A stretch of DNA of 64,000 nt from Streptomyces spororaveus (lineage in GTDB: Bacteria; Actinomycetota; Actinomycetes; Streptomycetales; Streptomycetaceae), in assembly GCF_016755875.1 (NCBI RefSeq), contig NZ_BNED01000003.1:1-64000 (forward strand). Direction: 5' to 3'. Positions 35,813-44,507 of the stretch are shown piece after piece. A program made the position numbers and the translations under genes. The notes below the pieces were generated by a model that ran no database searches, had not been told where the DNA came from, and saw nothing but the letters and a program-made list of their open reading frames with translations. Each line of letters opens with the position of its first letter. Position 1 is the stretch's first letter.

Positions 35813-36499
35813 TCAGCCCCCTTCCGGTGCAACCCTCTCCGCGGCTGCCGTAGGCCGGGGTAGGCACGGCGTGGGCCAGGCCGGCTCCCACCTCCAAGCC
35901 GCCCACCGCTCCGCCTGCGCGAAAACCCCGGAGAGTTCGGCGAGCATCGCCAGGACTTCACCGCGGGCGGCTTCGACGGCCCGGTGCTCGGTGTCGGAGA
36001 CGATCCCGAGACGGCGCACGTGCGCGTACTCGTCCTCGTCCTTCCACTCCCAGCTGGCGAGGTCGGGCGTGACCACCAGGTCCACGGTGAGGTCGAGGGT
36101 GTCGAACCCAGCCGCGGTGCGGCGGGTGGGGTGCTCGAAGTTGACGTACCAGTTCCGCAGCCGGCGCCCGTCCCCGTCGGGCACGAAGAAAGCGTTGATG
36201 CTGAACCAGGCCGTGGGCGGCTTCCACAGCAGCAGGTCGGTCTCCTGCCACACCGCGCCCGCGAGCTCCCACCGGCCGTCCGCCATCGCATCGAACGCCG
36301 CCGTGCGCACCGACCGGTCCCCCTCCGCGCGGGCCTGCGCATACAGGGCGGGCCACCGGGCCTGCGCTCCGGGCGCGCAGGCGGTCACCAGCGCCTCGCC
36401 GGTGTCGCAGACGACCCGCAGTGCCTGCTCGCTCCACACCCGGCCCGACCGGTGCACATCACGCCGTACGACCGTCTGGCCCGTCTCGAAACCGCGCAC
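35813..36499 (-). CDS. DUF402 domain protein
   Basis: A 228-residue protein beginning MRGFETGQTVVRRDVHRSGR. The DUF402 fold is seen in ALVTACAPGAQARWPALYAQ, LLLWKPPTAWFSINAFFVPD, RRLRNWYVNFEHPTRRTAAG and the DLTVDLVVTPDLASWEWKDE segment with its metal-binding acidic residues. DUF402 members include nucleoside diphosphate/phosphonate hydrolases (FomD-like), and many Streptomyces copies are of unknown role. It looks intact. The upstream region carries a cluster of palindromic repeats. Confidence 0.8.
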   Translation of the reverse strand: MRGFETGQTVVRRDVHRSGRVWSEQALRVVCDTGEALVTACAPGAQARWPALYAQARAEGDRSVRTAAFDAMADGRWELAGAVWQETDLLLWKPPTAWFSINAFFVPDGDGRRLRNWYVNFEHPTRRTAAGFDTLDLTVDLVVTPDLASWEWKDEDEYAHVRRLGIVSDTEHRAVEAARGEVLAMLAELSGVFAQAERWAAWRWEPAWPTPCLPRPTAAAERVAPEGG

Positions 36500-36554
36500 C
36501 GTGTCCTCCTCCGGTCGGGCCTTGCTGTCCGGCGCGGCTTGGCCAGCTCAGCCC

Positions 36555-36672
36555 ACCCCGGGCGGGGTGGGCAAGCCGCCGTCCGGGGGGTGGCTTACCC
36601 ACCCCGCCCGGGGTGGGCAAGCCACCCCGTCCGGGGGGTGGCTTACCCAGGGTCCCCTTGGGCTTGCCCGCC
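36555..36672. repeat. Palindromic repeat cluster upstream of the DUF402 gene
   Basis: Two units of about 47 bp in tandem (36555-36600 and 36601-36648). Each has GGTGGGCAAGCC and GTGGCTTACCC arms around a GC-rich centre. They are followed by GTCCCCTTGGGCTTGCCC at 36653-36671. The same arms recur at 36865-36924 and 37440-37480. Confidence 0.7.
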
Positions 36673-36864
36673 GGACAGATCGGTAACCCGGGCGGGCGTG
36701 ACCGATCTCCTCGGTCCATCGGTCAAACCGCACGTCAGGCCCCGTGACCGATCCATGCAACTCCCCCGCCGACCGATCACCGGCCATCGGTCAGCCGCGG
36801 CCTCACCGGGCAACTGCGCGGCGGGGCCGTGACCGACGCCGCCCCGCCCGGCGTGCTCCGGCCG

Positions 36865-36924
36865 GGGTGGGCAAGCCACCGGCCGAGGCGGCTTGCCCAG
36901 AGTCCCCTTGGGCTTGCCCACTCC
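36865..36924. repeat. Third copy of the GGGCAAGCC/GGCTTGCCC repeat
   Basis: GGTGGGCAAGCCACC pairs with GGCGGCTTGCCC across a short centre. It is followed by the same GTCCCCTTGGGCTTGCCC tail seen in the 36.6-kb cluster. It lies in the 5' region of the small plus-strand gene at 36998. Confidence 0.65.
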
Positions 36925-36997
36925 CCCAGAACGCCCCGTTGCGGCGGTGCGCGCCGGGTAGCGTCCGGGCACAAGACGCTGAGCTTGGGGGTGGGCG

Positions 36998-37426
36998 TTG
37001 AGGTTCACGATCGACACCGAGACCGATTCGTACGAGGACGCGATCCCTACCGTGCGCGCGGCCTGGACGGAGGAGATGCTGCGGGCCTGGGTGAGGTCGC
37101 TGCACACGGTGGAGGAGCTGGACGTGGTGTGGCGGGTGTGCGCGCAGCCGGGCCCGCCCGGTGTCCGGGGCCAAGTCATCGCGGAGTACATCTCCCCGGA
37201 GCTGACCGGCAAGCCGGCCCTCACGGCTCTGGGCATCGTCGGCCGGCGGATGAACACGGCCGCCCGCGAACTATGGGCTTGGGAAACGCCCTTCGTGATC
37301 GACGAGGTCAAGCGCACCCGGACCGTCGACCGGTCGGTGGCCGCGATCCTGCTCGACGCCCTCGCCGAACACCCCTTGTGGCTCCGGCTGCGCCACCACA
37401 GCAACCCTCCCGCGCTCGGCTCCTGA
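36998..37426 (+). CDS. Hypothetical protein of a plasmid/ICE-associated family
   Basis: A 142-residue protein from a TTG at 36998, preceded by a GGGGGTGGG purine stretch. It reads FTIDTETDSYEDAIPTVRAA at the start, VIAEYISPELTGKPALTALG in the middle and FVIDEVKRTRTVDRSVAAIL at the end. Streptomyces mobile elements often encode proteins with the same opening (xxFTIDTExDSYEDAIxAVxAAYG). The C-terminal half may be a winged helix. Function unknown. It sits between repeat clusters and points towards the replication-relaxation gene. Confidence 0.6.
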   Translation: MRFTIDTETDSYEDAIPTVRAAWTEEMLRAWVRSLHTVEELDVVWRVCAQPGPPGVRGQVIAEYISPELTGKPALTALGIVGRRMNTAARELWAWETPFVIDEVKRTRTVDRSVAAILLDALAEHPLWLRLRHHSNPPALGS

Positions 37427-37439
37427 GCCCAGCCGTCTC

Positions 37440-37480
37440 CTGCTGGGCAAGCCGTCCTCGAAAGGGCGGCTTGCCCAGAC
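37440..37480. terminator. Hairpin downstream of the 36998 gene, related to the nearby repeats
   Basis: CTGGGCAAGCCGTCC and GGGCGGCTTGCCCAG form a 15-bp stem with one mismatch and a TCGAAA loop, starting about 15 bp after the stop codon. It probably serves as a terminator between two convergent genes. Its arms are those of the repeat family upstream. Confidence 0.65.
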
Positions 37481-37497
37481 TCCCCGAGGTCGCGCAG

Positions 37498-39069
37498 CTA
37501 CCCGCGACGCCTGAACAGACCCCGGACCCTCAATGTCTCCGGTTCAGCCGCCGTCGCCGCGACGTCCTCGGCCAGGCGCTGCGCCGCCCGCTCGGCCTCC
37601 GCGCGGGCGACGGACTCCTTCGCACACTCCCCGCACAGGTCGTCCCATTTCCCGGGCCACGAGGACTGCCGCACCTGCTGCCAGCGTTCGTCGGAGAACT
37701 TCGCCCCGCACCGCGCGCACACCGGCCGCTTCGCCTCCCGCTCCGCCGCCTCCCGCTCCGCCCGCCGGTCGCGGGCCTCCTTCCACTGCGCGGCGTACAG
37801 GCGGTCGCCGTCAGGGTTGTCCAGGGCCTCGGGCAGGGTCTGCCACTCCTCGCGCCCGAGCCGCCTCCACACCGCACCAGCGGCCCCGGCCGGGTCGGCG
37901 GTGATCCGCTCCAGCTCGGCGACGACCACGGGCACCGCCCGGTGGTAGTCGACGGCCGTGATACCCGCGCTACGGCCTGGGTACGAAGCGCCGGCGAAAT
38001 ACGTGCGGGCGGCCTGCTCCAGCCGCCGCATCCGGCTCTCCCGCTGTGCCGCCGTCTTCCCGGTGAACACGGACGCCACCGGCACGTACCCCTCGCGGCC
38101 GGTCGGCGGGTAGATCCGCGACCACAGCCGGAAGTCATGCACCGCCGCGCCCCGTGCCGCCCGCTCCTTGTTCGCGTCGGCCTTCGGCGCCAGGAGCTCG
38201 AACCAGTCGCTGTACCGACGCAGCTTGTCGACCAGGTCATCGACGGGCTCGGTGACGCGATCGACCTCCAGGAGCATCGCGGGCACCCCGGCGTCCGGGG
38301 CGCGCATCGTCAGGTCGGCGTACTGGGTGTACCCGTACGGCAGGCGATAAGCGATCTCCGTCTGCCAGGACAGCGGGGTGCCGTACCCGGCCCCGGTGAG
38401 CACGGCGGCGGTCGAGGTGACGGCGGCGGCGTGTTCGTCGTACCCGTCGGCTTCCACCGGCCGGCCTTCGTCGTCGAACTCCAGCTTGCGCAGCGCGGAC
38501 ATCCGTACGTTTTTCGGCAGCAGCAGCTTGGCTTCCTTGTGGCCCTTCTCGGTGAGCACCCACAGCTGGTGTCCGGACTCCAGTCGCGTCTCCACCCGGA
38601 CCAGGCCCGAGCCCTTCAACGCGTTCAGGGTGTCCCTGGTCATCCGGTCATGCCTATCGGAGGGGCGCAGCATCCGCCAGAGCTGATCGGCGGTAGCCCG
38701 CTGGAAGATCCCCAGAGCCTTCAGCACTTCCTTGCGTCGCACTCCGGTCGGCTTCCAGACCTGTGTCGACCTAGGAGGGTTGTCGAACGCGTCGCGGCCC
38801 CTTGACTTGCGGGGCTGACCTGCGGATACGTCTCCGGCGGGCGAAGTGGCCGTGGAGGGGGCGATGGAGGGGCCCGTGGAGGGGGCCTGCACCTGGTCGA
38901 CGTCATCGGAAGGCCGGCGGTCACGGGCGGCCTGGTGCTCGCGAGCGGGGTCGGGTGTGAGGTCGGCGGGCACGGTGTCCTCGGTTTCTCCCGGCCTGCG
39001 GGCCGGGTAGGTGAGCGTCCGGCCCGTACGCGGATGTGCGTACGGGCCGGGGTCACCGTGAGGAAGCAC
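37498..39069 (-). CDS. Replication-relaxation family protein
   Basis: A 523-residue protein. After a disordered N-terminal part (about 105 residues, rich in Pro, Ser and Thr) comes a winged-helix domain (KEVLKALGIFQRATADQLWR, DTLNALKGSGLVRVETRLES, QLWVLTEKGHKEAKLLL). A nuclease-like fold follows (LSWQTEIAYRLPYGYTQYAD, MLLEVDRVTEPVDDLVDKLR). This order is that of the replication-relaxation family of actinobacterial plasmids and ICEs. A C-terminal zinc ribbon (CARCGAKFS, CGEC) and a charged coiled coil complete it. It probably acts at plasmid DNA replication or mobilisation; the details are unknown. It is well preserved. Confidence 0.8.
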   Translation of the reverse strand: MLPHGDPGPYAHPRTGRTLTYPARRPGETEDTVPADLTPDPAREHQAARDRRPSDDVDQVQAPSTGPSIAPSTATSPAGDVSAGQPRKSRGRDAFDNPPRSTQVWKPTGVRRKEVLKALGIFQRATADQLWRMLRPSDRHDRMTRDTLNALKGSGLVRVETRLESGHQLWVLTEKGHKEAKLLLPKNVRMSALRKLEFDDEGRPVEADGYDEHAAAVTSTAAVLTGAGYGTPLSWQTEIAYRLPYGYTQYADLTMRAPDAGVPAMLLEVDRVTEPVDDLVDKLRRYSDWFELLAPKADANKERAARGAAVHDFRLWSRIYPPTGREGYVPVASVFTGKTAAQRESRMRRLEQAARTYFAGASYPGRSAGITAVDYHRAVPVVVAELERITADPAGAAGAVWRRLGREEWQTLPEALDNPDGDRLYAAQWKEARDRRAEREAAEREAKRPVCARCGAKFSDERWQQVRQSSWPGKWDDLCGECAKESVARAEAERAAQRLAEDVAATAAEPETLRVRGLFRRRG

Positions 39070-39367
39070 CCCTTGTCCGCGGTCTGACCGTCAACGACGA
39101 CCAGTGCCCGATTCCTCCTTGACCATCCCCTTGACGGGTGGGTTTGTCCGTGGCCGACGCCACACCGCCCCGGCCGTCCCTTAGCCGTGCCAGCCCGAAG
39201 ACCTTGAGCCGGTCTCGCACCGAGGCCGACAACGTCCGTCCCGCTCACCTGCCGCGTGCCAGGGTGGCAAACTGGCGCATCCCGACCAAGCGCCAGTTCC
39301 CCGGCTCGTCCGACCCTGCTCCGCCGTGCTCTGGCTCATCTCCCACCGAAGGACAAGGAGCCCCACG

Positions 39368-39562
39368 ATGACCGAGCCCATTGACGCGGTCCCCACGGCC
39401 TACTCCGGAACCCGCTTCCGGTCCCGCCTCGAAGCCGACTGGGCCGCAACACGCAAACGCGGTGCAGCGGATGCCGAGCTCCAACGGCAAACGTGGAAGG
39501 TCGGCGGACCATCCCCGCAGGCGCGGGGTCGACCCACGCAGCGCATCCGTGGTCATCTGTAG
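39368..39562 (+). pseudogene. Start of a plasmid nuclease-like gene, truncated at a CRISPR array
   Basis: A strong ribosome site (AAGGAG) precedes MTEPIDAVPTAYSGTRFRSR and LEADWAATRKRGAADAELQR. This N-terminus belongs to a family of plasmid-borne proteins in which FRSRLEAxWA starts a PD-(D/E)XK-like domain. After about 40 residues the frame runs into CRISPR repeat DNA and stops at 39562. The rest of the gene is missing. The intact expression signals suggest a recent truncation. Confidence 0.6.
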
Positions 39563-39657
39563 CGCCGGACCATCCCTGCGGGCGCGGGGTCGACACCTCG
39601 TCGCCCCGGGCGCGGCGGAGGTGTTCGTCGGACCATCCCCGCGGGCGCGGGGTCGAC
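39505..39657. CRISPR. Three-repeat CRISPR array, type I-E-like repeats, no cas genes nearby
   Basis: Three 29-bp repeats lie at 39505-39533, 39566-39594 and 39629-39657. They differ by single bases: repeat 1 has GCAGGC and repeat 2 has CCTGCG where repeat 3 has GCGGGC and CCCGCG. Each has a hairpin CCCCGC...GCGGGG and the GTCGAC end usual in actinobacterial I-E arrays. Spacers are 32 bp (39534-39565) and 34 bp (39595-39628). After 39657 no further repeat is seen. No cas gene occurs in the window, so the array is an orphan fragment or depends on distant cas genes. Confidence 0.8.
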
Positions 39658-39949
39658 ACTTTCTGAGCTGCGACTTTATCGGCCGAGGTGGGTGTTTTCG
39701 TTCAGTTGCCTTTTTGGGAGGGCGGGGCGAGAGGAACACCCTGTCCAGGTCGACGGGCTGCCACCGACCGCTCAATCACACCGAGCTCGTCGGCGACCGC
39801 ACGAGGTGTGCTGCTTCATCAGGAAGTCTCCCCAGCAGCTACTTGCCCCTTTCTCCATCCCGTTCTCTGCCGCATACCGATACCCCGAGTCACGGTCCTC
39901 CTTCACGCCGGGCGAACTCCTAGCATGCGCGACCGCACCGACAACCAAG

Positions 39950-40215
39950 CTAGGTGGTGGGGAGGAGGTCGGCGACGAGGACGGCGAATTCCTCGGGGCC
40001 GAGGATGCGGATGCCCGGTTCTTCGGCCTTGGTTCGCTTGGAGCCGGCCTTCTCGCCCGCCACCACGGGGGTGGTGCGCTTGGACACCGACGACGATGCA
40101 TTTCCGCCGGCCCGCTCGATCAGCTCGTCCCGGCCTCGGTCCCTTCCTGGCCTGGAACCGCGGAGGAAGACTTTGAAGAACAGGATCGTCTGGCCCTCGT
40201 CCGTAACAACCCCGC
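39950..40215 (-). pseudogene. C-terminal BRCT-domain remnant
   Basis: The minus strand reads [33 protein letters not shown] and [20 protein letters not shown] followed by [15 protein letters not shown] and a stop. This is a complete BRCT domain (strand, helix with AGG, SSSVSKxT, VVAGExxGSKxxKAxxLGI, EEF). BRCT ends of this type close NAD-dependent DNA ligases and some nucleases. No upstream catalytic part is readable. It is a third DNA-repair-gene fragment in the window, after the two ligase pieces. Confidence 0.6.
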
Positions 40216-40720
40216 CAGCCCGCCACGGCGTCCGGAGAGGAGCGCCCCCAAGCCCCGGCCGCGGCCGGGCCCCTGCCGAACCTCCCCCCGCGGCCCGGCC
40301 CACGGTCGAGCCCGCAGTCGGCCCGCCTGCCGCACCGGATGAACCAGCGGCCGCACCGCCTCTGCTGGCTGTCAGCAAACCCGTCTTCCATCACGACCAG
40401 AACCAGCTACCCCCCCTTCGAAGCGTCAGCCCTCCGACGCCGACACTTCGCCAGTACCTGTTCCTGAGCCGTTCATGACAGGGGCGTCCCTGTGGATCTT
40501 GGGGATATGGATTGCCGGGGCTGCGGCCCGTTCCTCTGACGGACGACACCAGAACGTCAGTGGCTAGCGGCACGAGCTGTCAGTGGTCAGCCACATGAGG
40601 CGTGTCAGTAGGCACTGGCCGAGAGCCCAGCCCCGCCGATCGTGCAGGTGCCGGAGTCACCTCGGCCGTGTTGTCTACCACAAGGCCTTGTCCACATTTA
40701 GCTGCCAGGAGATCCGAAAA

Positions 40721-41848
40721 ATGAGCGAGCTGTACCCACCGGTCGAGCCGTACGAGAAGGGGATGCTCGACGTCGGCGACGGCAACCTCGTGTACTGGGA
40801 GGTCTGCGGCAACCCGGACGGCAAGCCCGCACTCGTCGTCCACGGCGGTCCAGGATCAGGATGCGGGACCGGGGCACGCCAGTACTTCGACCCGGACCGC
40901 TACCGGGTCGTCCTGTTCGACCAGCGCGGCTGTGGCCGCAGCACCCCCAACGCGAGCGAACCCACGACCGACATGCGGCACAACACCACCCAGCACCTGA
41001 TCGCCGACATGGAGCGGCTGCGGGAGCACCTGGGTATCGACCGCTGGCTGCTGTACGGCGGCTCGTGGGGCTCCACCCTGATCCTGGCCTACGCCGAGAC
41101 GTACCCGGAGCGGGTGTCGCAGATCGTCATCCCCGCCGTCACCACCACCCGGCGCTCCGAGATCGACTGGCTCTACCGCGGGGCGAGCCGGTTCTTCCCC
41201 GAGCAGTGGGAACGCTTCCTAGCGGGAGCTGGCGGCACACCGCGTGACGGTGACATCGTCGCGGCCTACGCCCGCCTGATGGAACATCCCGACCCCGCAG
41301 TACGAGAGAAGGCCACAGCCGACTGGTGCGCCTGGGAGGACGCAGTCCTGTCCGGGGAAACGAACGGCACCTCCAACCCCTACGGCGACCGCCCGCCGAC
41401 CGCGCAACTGGCCCTGGTCCGCATCTGCTCCCACTACTTCTCCCACGGCGCCTGGCTGGAAGAAGGCACACTCCTGCGCGACGCACACCGGCTGGCCGGC
41501 ATCCCGGGCGTGCTGGTCCACGGCAGACTCGACCTGGCCGGCCCGCTCGACACCGCATGGGAACTCGCCCGCGCCTGGCCCGATGCCGAGCTGACCATCG
41601 TCGGCAACGCAGGCCATCTGGGCAGCGACACAACACGCGCCCATGTACTCAAGGCACTCGACCGATTCGCTCGCCAGGAATGCGACCAGACCGCGCAGCG
41701 AGGTGCATGCGGAGGGTGTGGGGGTGGGTGGTCAGGCGTCGGAGTCGACTTCGGGGTGCGTGAACCGCACGGGCTTACCCAGCGACCGGGCGTAGGCGAT
41801 TTCGGCTGGGGTGCTGTCTCCGATGTAGTCGCCGACGAAAGCGCCTGA
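40721..41848 (+). CDS. pip: Prolyl iminopeptidase (alpha/beta hydrolase, S33)
   Basis: A 375-residue protein from MSELYPPVEPYEKGMLDVGD, with AGGAG ten bases upstream. All family motifs are present: oxyanion HGGPGSG, LFDQRGCGRS, and the nucleophile elbow GGSWGSTLILAYAETYPERV. The catalytic Asp lies in HGRLDLAGPL and the His in GNAGHLGSD. It removes N-terminal proline from peptides in the cytoplasm. The usual protein ends near DRFAR, about 315 residues. Here about 60 more residues, Gly-rich and without homology, run antisense through a neighbouring gene remnant into the left end of the mobile element, where the stop codon lies. Confidence 0.9.
   Translation: MSELYPPVEPYEKGMLDVGDGNLVYWEVCGNPDGKPALVVHGGPGSGCGTGARQYFDPDRYRVVLFDQRGCGRSTPNASEPTTDMRHNTTQHLIADMERLREHLGIDRWLLYGGSWGSTLILAYAETYPERVSQIVIPAVTTTRRSEIDWLYRGASRFFPEQWERFLAGAGGTPRDGDIVAAYARLMEHPDPAVREKATADWCAWEDAVLSGETNGTSNPYGDRPPTAQLALVRICSHYFSHGAWLEEGTLLRDAHRLAGIPGVLVHGRLDLAGPLDTAWELARAWPDAELTIVGNAGHLGSDTTRAHVLKALDRFARQECDQTAQRGACGGCGGGWSGVGVDFGVREPHGLTQRPGVGDFGWGAVSDVVADESA
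41732..41833 (-). pseudogene. C-terminal half of a nucleoside 2-deoxyribosyltransferase-like gene
   Basis: It reads GDYIGDSTPAEIAYARSLGK followed by PVRFTHPEVDSDA and a stop. In the family, the C-terminus has the form NxGGYIGExTxxEIxYAxxLGKPV, with the catalytic glutamate in the E(I/L)xYA segment. The missing N-terminal half is on the same strand at 46077-46370, 4.2 kb away. The two halves meet at VVNV/GDYIGDST, without obvious loss. Confidence 0.75.
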
Positions 41849-42261
41849 GTTCGCGAATACTGAGCACTCGGCGCCCCGAACCTGGGCGCGAGTCGCGTGT
41901 CGGTTGGCGATCATCGTCGTTCTTTCATCCAGCAGGCGGGGCAAATGTCGCGGCCGTCGCGGGTCCGGTGCCATTACTGGGTTCCCAGAAGTGAGTGCGG
42001 GCTGGGCGCTGAACGGCTGAGCGCCGTCGTCAGCCCGGCGGTCCGGACGTGCCGACGACGCTCCGCGTTTTCGGCGCGGCCGTGGGCCCGACGAGGTACG
42101 CCTCGATCTGCAGCGCCGTCGCGGTTGTCCAGTTGGCATTGGCGCATGCCAGGCTTCGCAGGCCGATCACCCCATAACCTCCGCTCCGCCACACCGTTAG
42201 TCGACCCGTATGGGGAGCAGATCATTCTGCTTCCGGATCACACCTCTTGAATGGAGACTGC

Positions 42262-42684
42262 ATGTCCGTACGATCCTGGTTCGGCGCCACGGTCCTTGCC
42301 GCCACTGCAGTCCTGGCCTGCTCGCAAGCTGCCTCGGCCCACGGTCAGCCCGGCCCCCGCGAACCGCACGCGACACGGATTTCCGCCGAGAACGCGAACG
42401 CCAACCTCTTCCCGCCGTCCATCGGCGCCAGGGCCTTTCTGTACGACGCGGAGACAGGCAAGCCCCTGGTCGGCAAGCGCGTGGAGTTCACCACGCCCGA
42501 CGGCAGCGAGATCTGCCGGGGCGTCACCAACGCCGAGGGCGAGGCCGCATGCACCGGCCCCCTCCGCCTGGGCACGGCCAGCGCCGGCACGCTGACCAAT
42601 GGCTACGTCGCTACCTTCCGGGGCGACGAGCACTACGGCTCCTCCTACGCGTTCGGCACGGTGGGCCTGCTGGTCCACCCCTGA
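42262..42684 (+). CDS. Small secreted protein with an Ig-like (Big/CNA-B type) domain, element cargo
   Basis: A 140-residue protein starting MSVRSWFGATVLAATAVLAC. It has a signal peptide cleaved near ASAHG, so the mature protein is exported. The mature part is one beta-sandwich: FLYDAETGKPLVGKRVEFTT, PDGSEICRGVTNAEGEAACT with a likely disulphide between the two cysteines, then GYVATFRGDEHYGSSYAFGT. The pattern is that of single Ig-like modules that build surface or stress proteins. It is the only gene of the element pointing the other way. A GGAG ribosome site supports the start. Confidence 0.7.
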   Translation: MSVRSWFGATVLAATAVLACSQAASAHGQPGPREPHATRISAENANANLFPPSIGARAFLYDAETGKPLVGKRVEFTTPDGSEICRGVTNAEGEAACTGPLRLGTASAGTLTNGYVATFRGDEHYGSSYAFGTVGLLVHP

Positions 42685-42773
42685 ACGAAGTCCGTTCTGG
42701 AATCCTCCCCTGTCCCGCGCGGGTCGCGCTGGTCCGCGGCGTCGGGATCGCTCATCACCACCACCCCACAGAC

Positions 42774-44507
42774 CTATCCAGTTACCCAGCCGGATGCGTC
42801 GGCGCTGTCCGTGGGGTCGGGGTGGAAGAAGCGGGTGTAGCGGAGTCCGGTCTCCGGAGTGATGTTGAACACCGCGCATAAGTGCTGCGGGTCAGCGCCG
42901 GTGACGGCGGCCTCTTCGAGGATCCGGTCCTCGCGAAGTTGCTGGGCGGTGACCGGGAGGCCGCGCAGCAGAGGCTGCATCCAGCCGGTCGTGACCGGGG
43001 CGCGGGTGTGCGCGGTCTGCGAGCTGATGAACAGGTGAGGGTTGCGGGTATGTGGCCAGCGCTGGTGCCGGAGGTGGATGTAGTCGACGGCGGCCTGCTG
43101 GGTGAAGGCGTCGAGAGGGTGATCGATGTCGCCGAGCGTGAGCCAGCCGCGGGTGAAGTCGATGGCGGTCAGGGGCAGCGCTCGGGCCTGGTGCGGGTAG
43201 AGCGCATGGATGCCGACGAGGGCGATCAGCAGCTTCAGGGCGGGGTTGGTTTCGGCGGCTGCGGTCAGACGCTGGATCGTTTCGGGGCTCAGCGGCATGG
43301 GCACCGAGCTGGGCCGGGATCCCAGGCTCACGCCGCGTGCGGGGTTGGCGAACAACAGCCGTTCGCTCTTGAGGGTCTTGAACATGTCGCGCAGCGCGAC
43401 GGCTTCGGTGTGCGGTGCCGCGCATTGGGCGAGCCACTCGGTGACGTCGGCACGGCTGACCTGGCGGAGGGTGCGGTAGCGCTGCGAGCAGGCAAGAAGG
43501 AACGGGATCGCGGAGTTGGCCTGGTTTCGGACCGTGGTAGTCGAGCGGGGACGGCGGCGAGGTCCGCCGTGACGGACGATGCGGATCCACACGAGGGCTT
43601 CTTCGCGGATCTCCGGGTGCACGCTGGCCAGTCGGCGGTGGATCCACGCGTCGAGGGGGTCGATGCGGTCGTCGTCGAGGAGAGCGAGGTGGGCAAGGAC
43701 TTCGGTGACCCGGATGACGGCACGTCGGTTTTGCTGACGCGGCAGCGAGGCAACGGTGCTGGCCTTGATCGTCTCGTGCGGACCGTGCACAGCGGTCAGT
43801 AGGTACAGGCTCTTCTGGACGCGCTCGCGCAAGGCTGGTGACCAGCCTTGGGTCTCGGCGCTGGCATCGGCCTGTGTGGCGACGTAGGCGGTGAAGGCTG
43901 AATCGATCGGCGTGACGTCGGTCACGGTGACGCGCGACATGTCCCGAGCTGCGATGAACAGCGGCTCCTGGCGCCACCGGGGTGTCGCCCAGAAGGCGAT
44001 GTCGGGCTGCTGGTGCGCCGCGGGGGCTCCGTATCCTTGCGGTCGAGCGGCGGCGGCAAGGTGCACCCGCCGGACCAGATCGGCGAGGAACAGCTGCTGC
44101 CCGGTGTTGGCCGCGGTGGACCAGTCCGGGCGCTGCCATGTGCGCGGAACTGCGAGAGCTTGGCAGCGGCACAGTCGGCACATCCCCTGTTTGAAGAGCG
44201 GCACGGTGCGGCGGCAAGTCGCGCAGGTGCCGGTCTGGTGGCCGCGGTTGCGTAGGGAGGTGCAGGCCGCGCAGCGGCCGTGGCGGCGCCAGAGGCCCCA
44301 GGCAAGGCAGTCGCTGCAGCTGTCCGGGGACGGCACGCGGGGATGGCATCGGCGGCAGAAGCCGCCGGCGTAGTGGGCGTCGCTGCCGCAGGCCTTGCAG
44401 TTTGGAGGCGGAAGGTTGGGATGCAGGCAGCTGAAGCAGCGGGCCCGGCCGTACTCCGCGATCTTCTCGCCGCACTGCTTGCACGATCGGGGACGCAGGT
44501 GGCTCAC
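42774..44507 (-). CDS. Zinc-ribbon, tyrosine-recombinase-like protein of the element
   Basis: A 577-residue protein. Its GTG start overlaps the stop of the HTH gene (GTGA). The first 115 residues are a cysteine-rich array of five or six CxxC pairs (CKQCGEKI, CFSC, CKACG, CRRC, CSDC, CAAC, CATC, CRLC). The C-terminal 300 residues follow the tyrosine-recombinase plan: a helical core-binding region (TTTVRNQANSAIPFLLACSQ), LVGIHALYPHQARALPLTAI, HLFISSQTAHTRAP, and LREDRILEEAAVTG followed by LRYTRFFHPD, with a candidate nucleophile tyrosine. The usual catalytic arginine position is occupied by HALYPHQAR, so activity is uncertain. It probably partners the Xer-like recombinase. Confidence 0.65.
   Translation of the reverse strand: MSHLRPRSCKQCGEKIAEYGRARCFSCLHPNLPPPNCKACGSDAHYAGGFCRRCHPRVPSPDSCSDCLAWGLWRRHGRCAACTSLRNRGHQTGTCATCRRTVPLFKQGMCRLCRCQALAVPRTWQRPDWSTAANTGQQLFLADLVRRVHLAAAARPQGYGAPAAHQQPDIAFWATPRWRQEPLFIAARDMSRVTVTDVTPIDSAFTAYVATQADASAETQGWSPALRERVQKSLYLLTAVHGPHETIKASTVASLPRQQNRRAVIRVTEVLAHLALLDDDRIDPLDAWIHRRLASVHPEIREEALVWIRIVRHGGPRRRPRSTTTVRNQANSAIPFLLACSQRYRTLRQVSRADVTEWLAQCAAPHTEAVALRDMFKTLKSERLLFANPARGVSLGSRPSSVPMPLSPETIQRLTAAAETNPALKLLIALVGIHALYPHQARALPLTAIDFTRGWLTLGDIDHPLDAFTQQAAVDYIHLRHQRWPHTRNPHLFISSQTAHTRAPVTTGWMQPLLRGLPVTAQQLREDRILEEAAVTGADPQHLCAVFNITPETGLRYTRFFHPDPTDSADASGWVTG

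Noticed and set aside
39245..39775. Minus-strand frame with repeated RPRG(D)GWS units
   Set aside because: The repetition is the CRISPR repeat read as protein.
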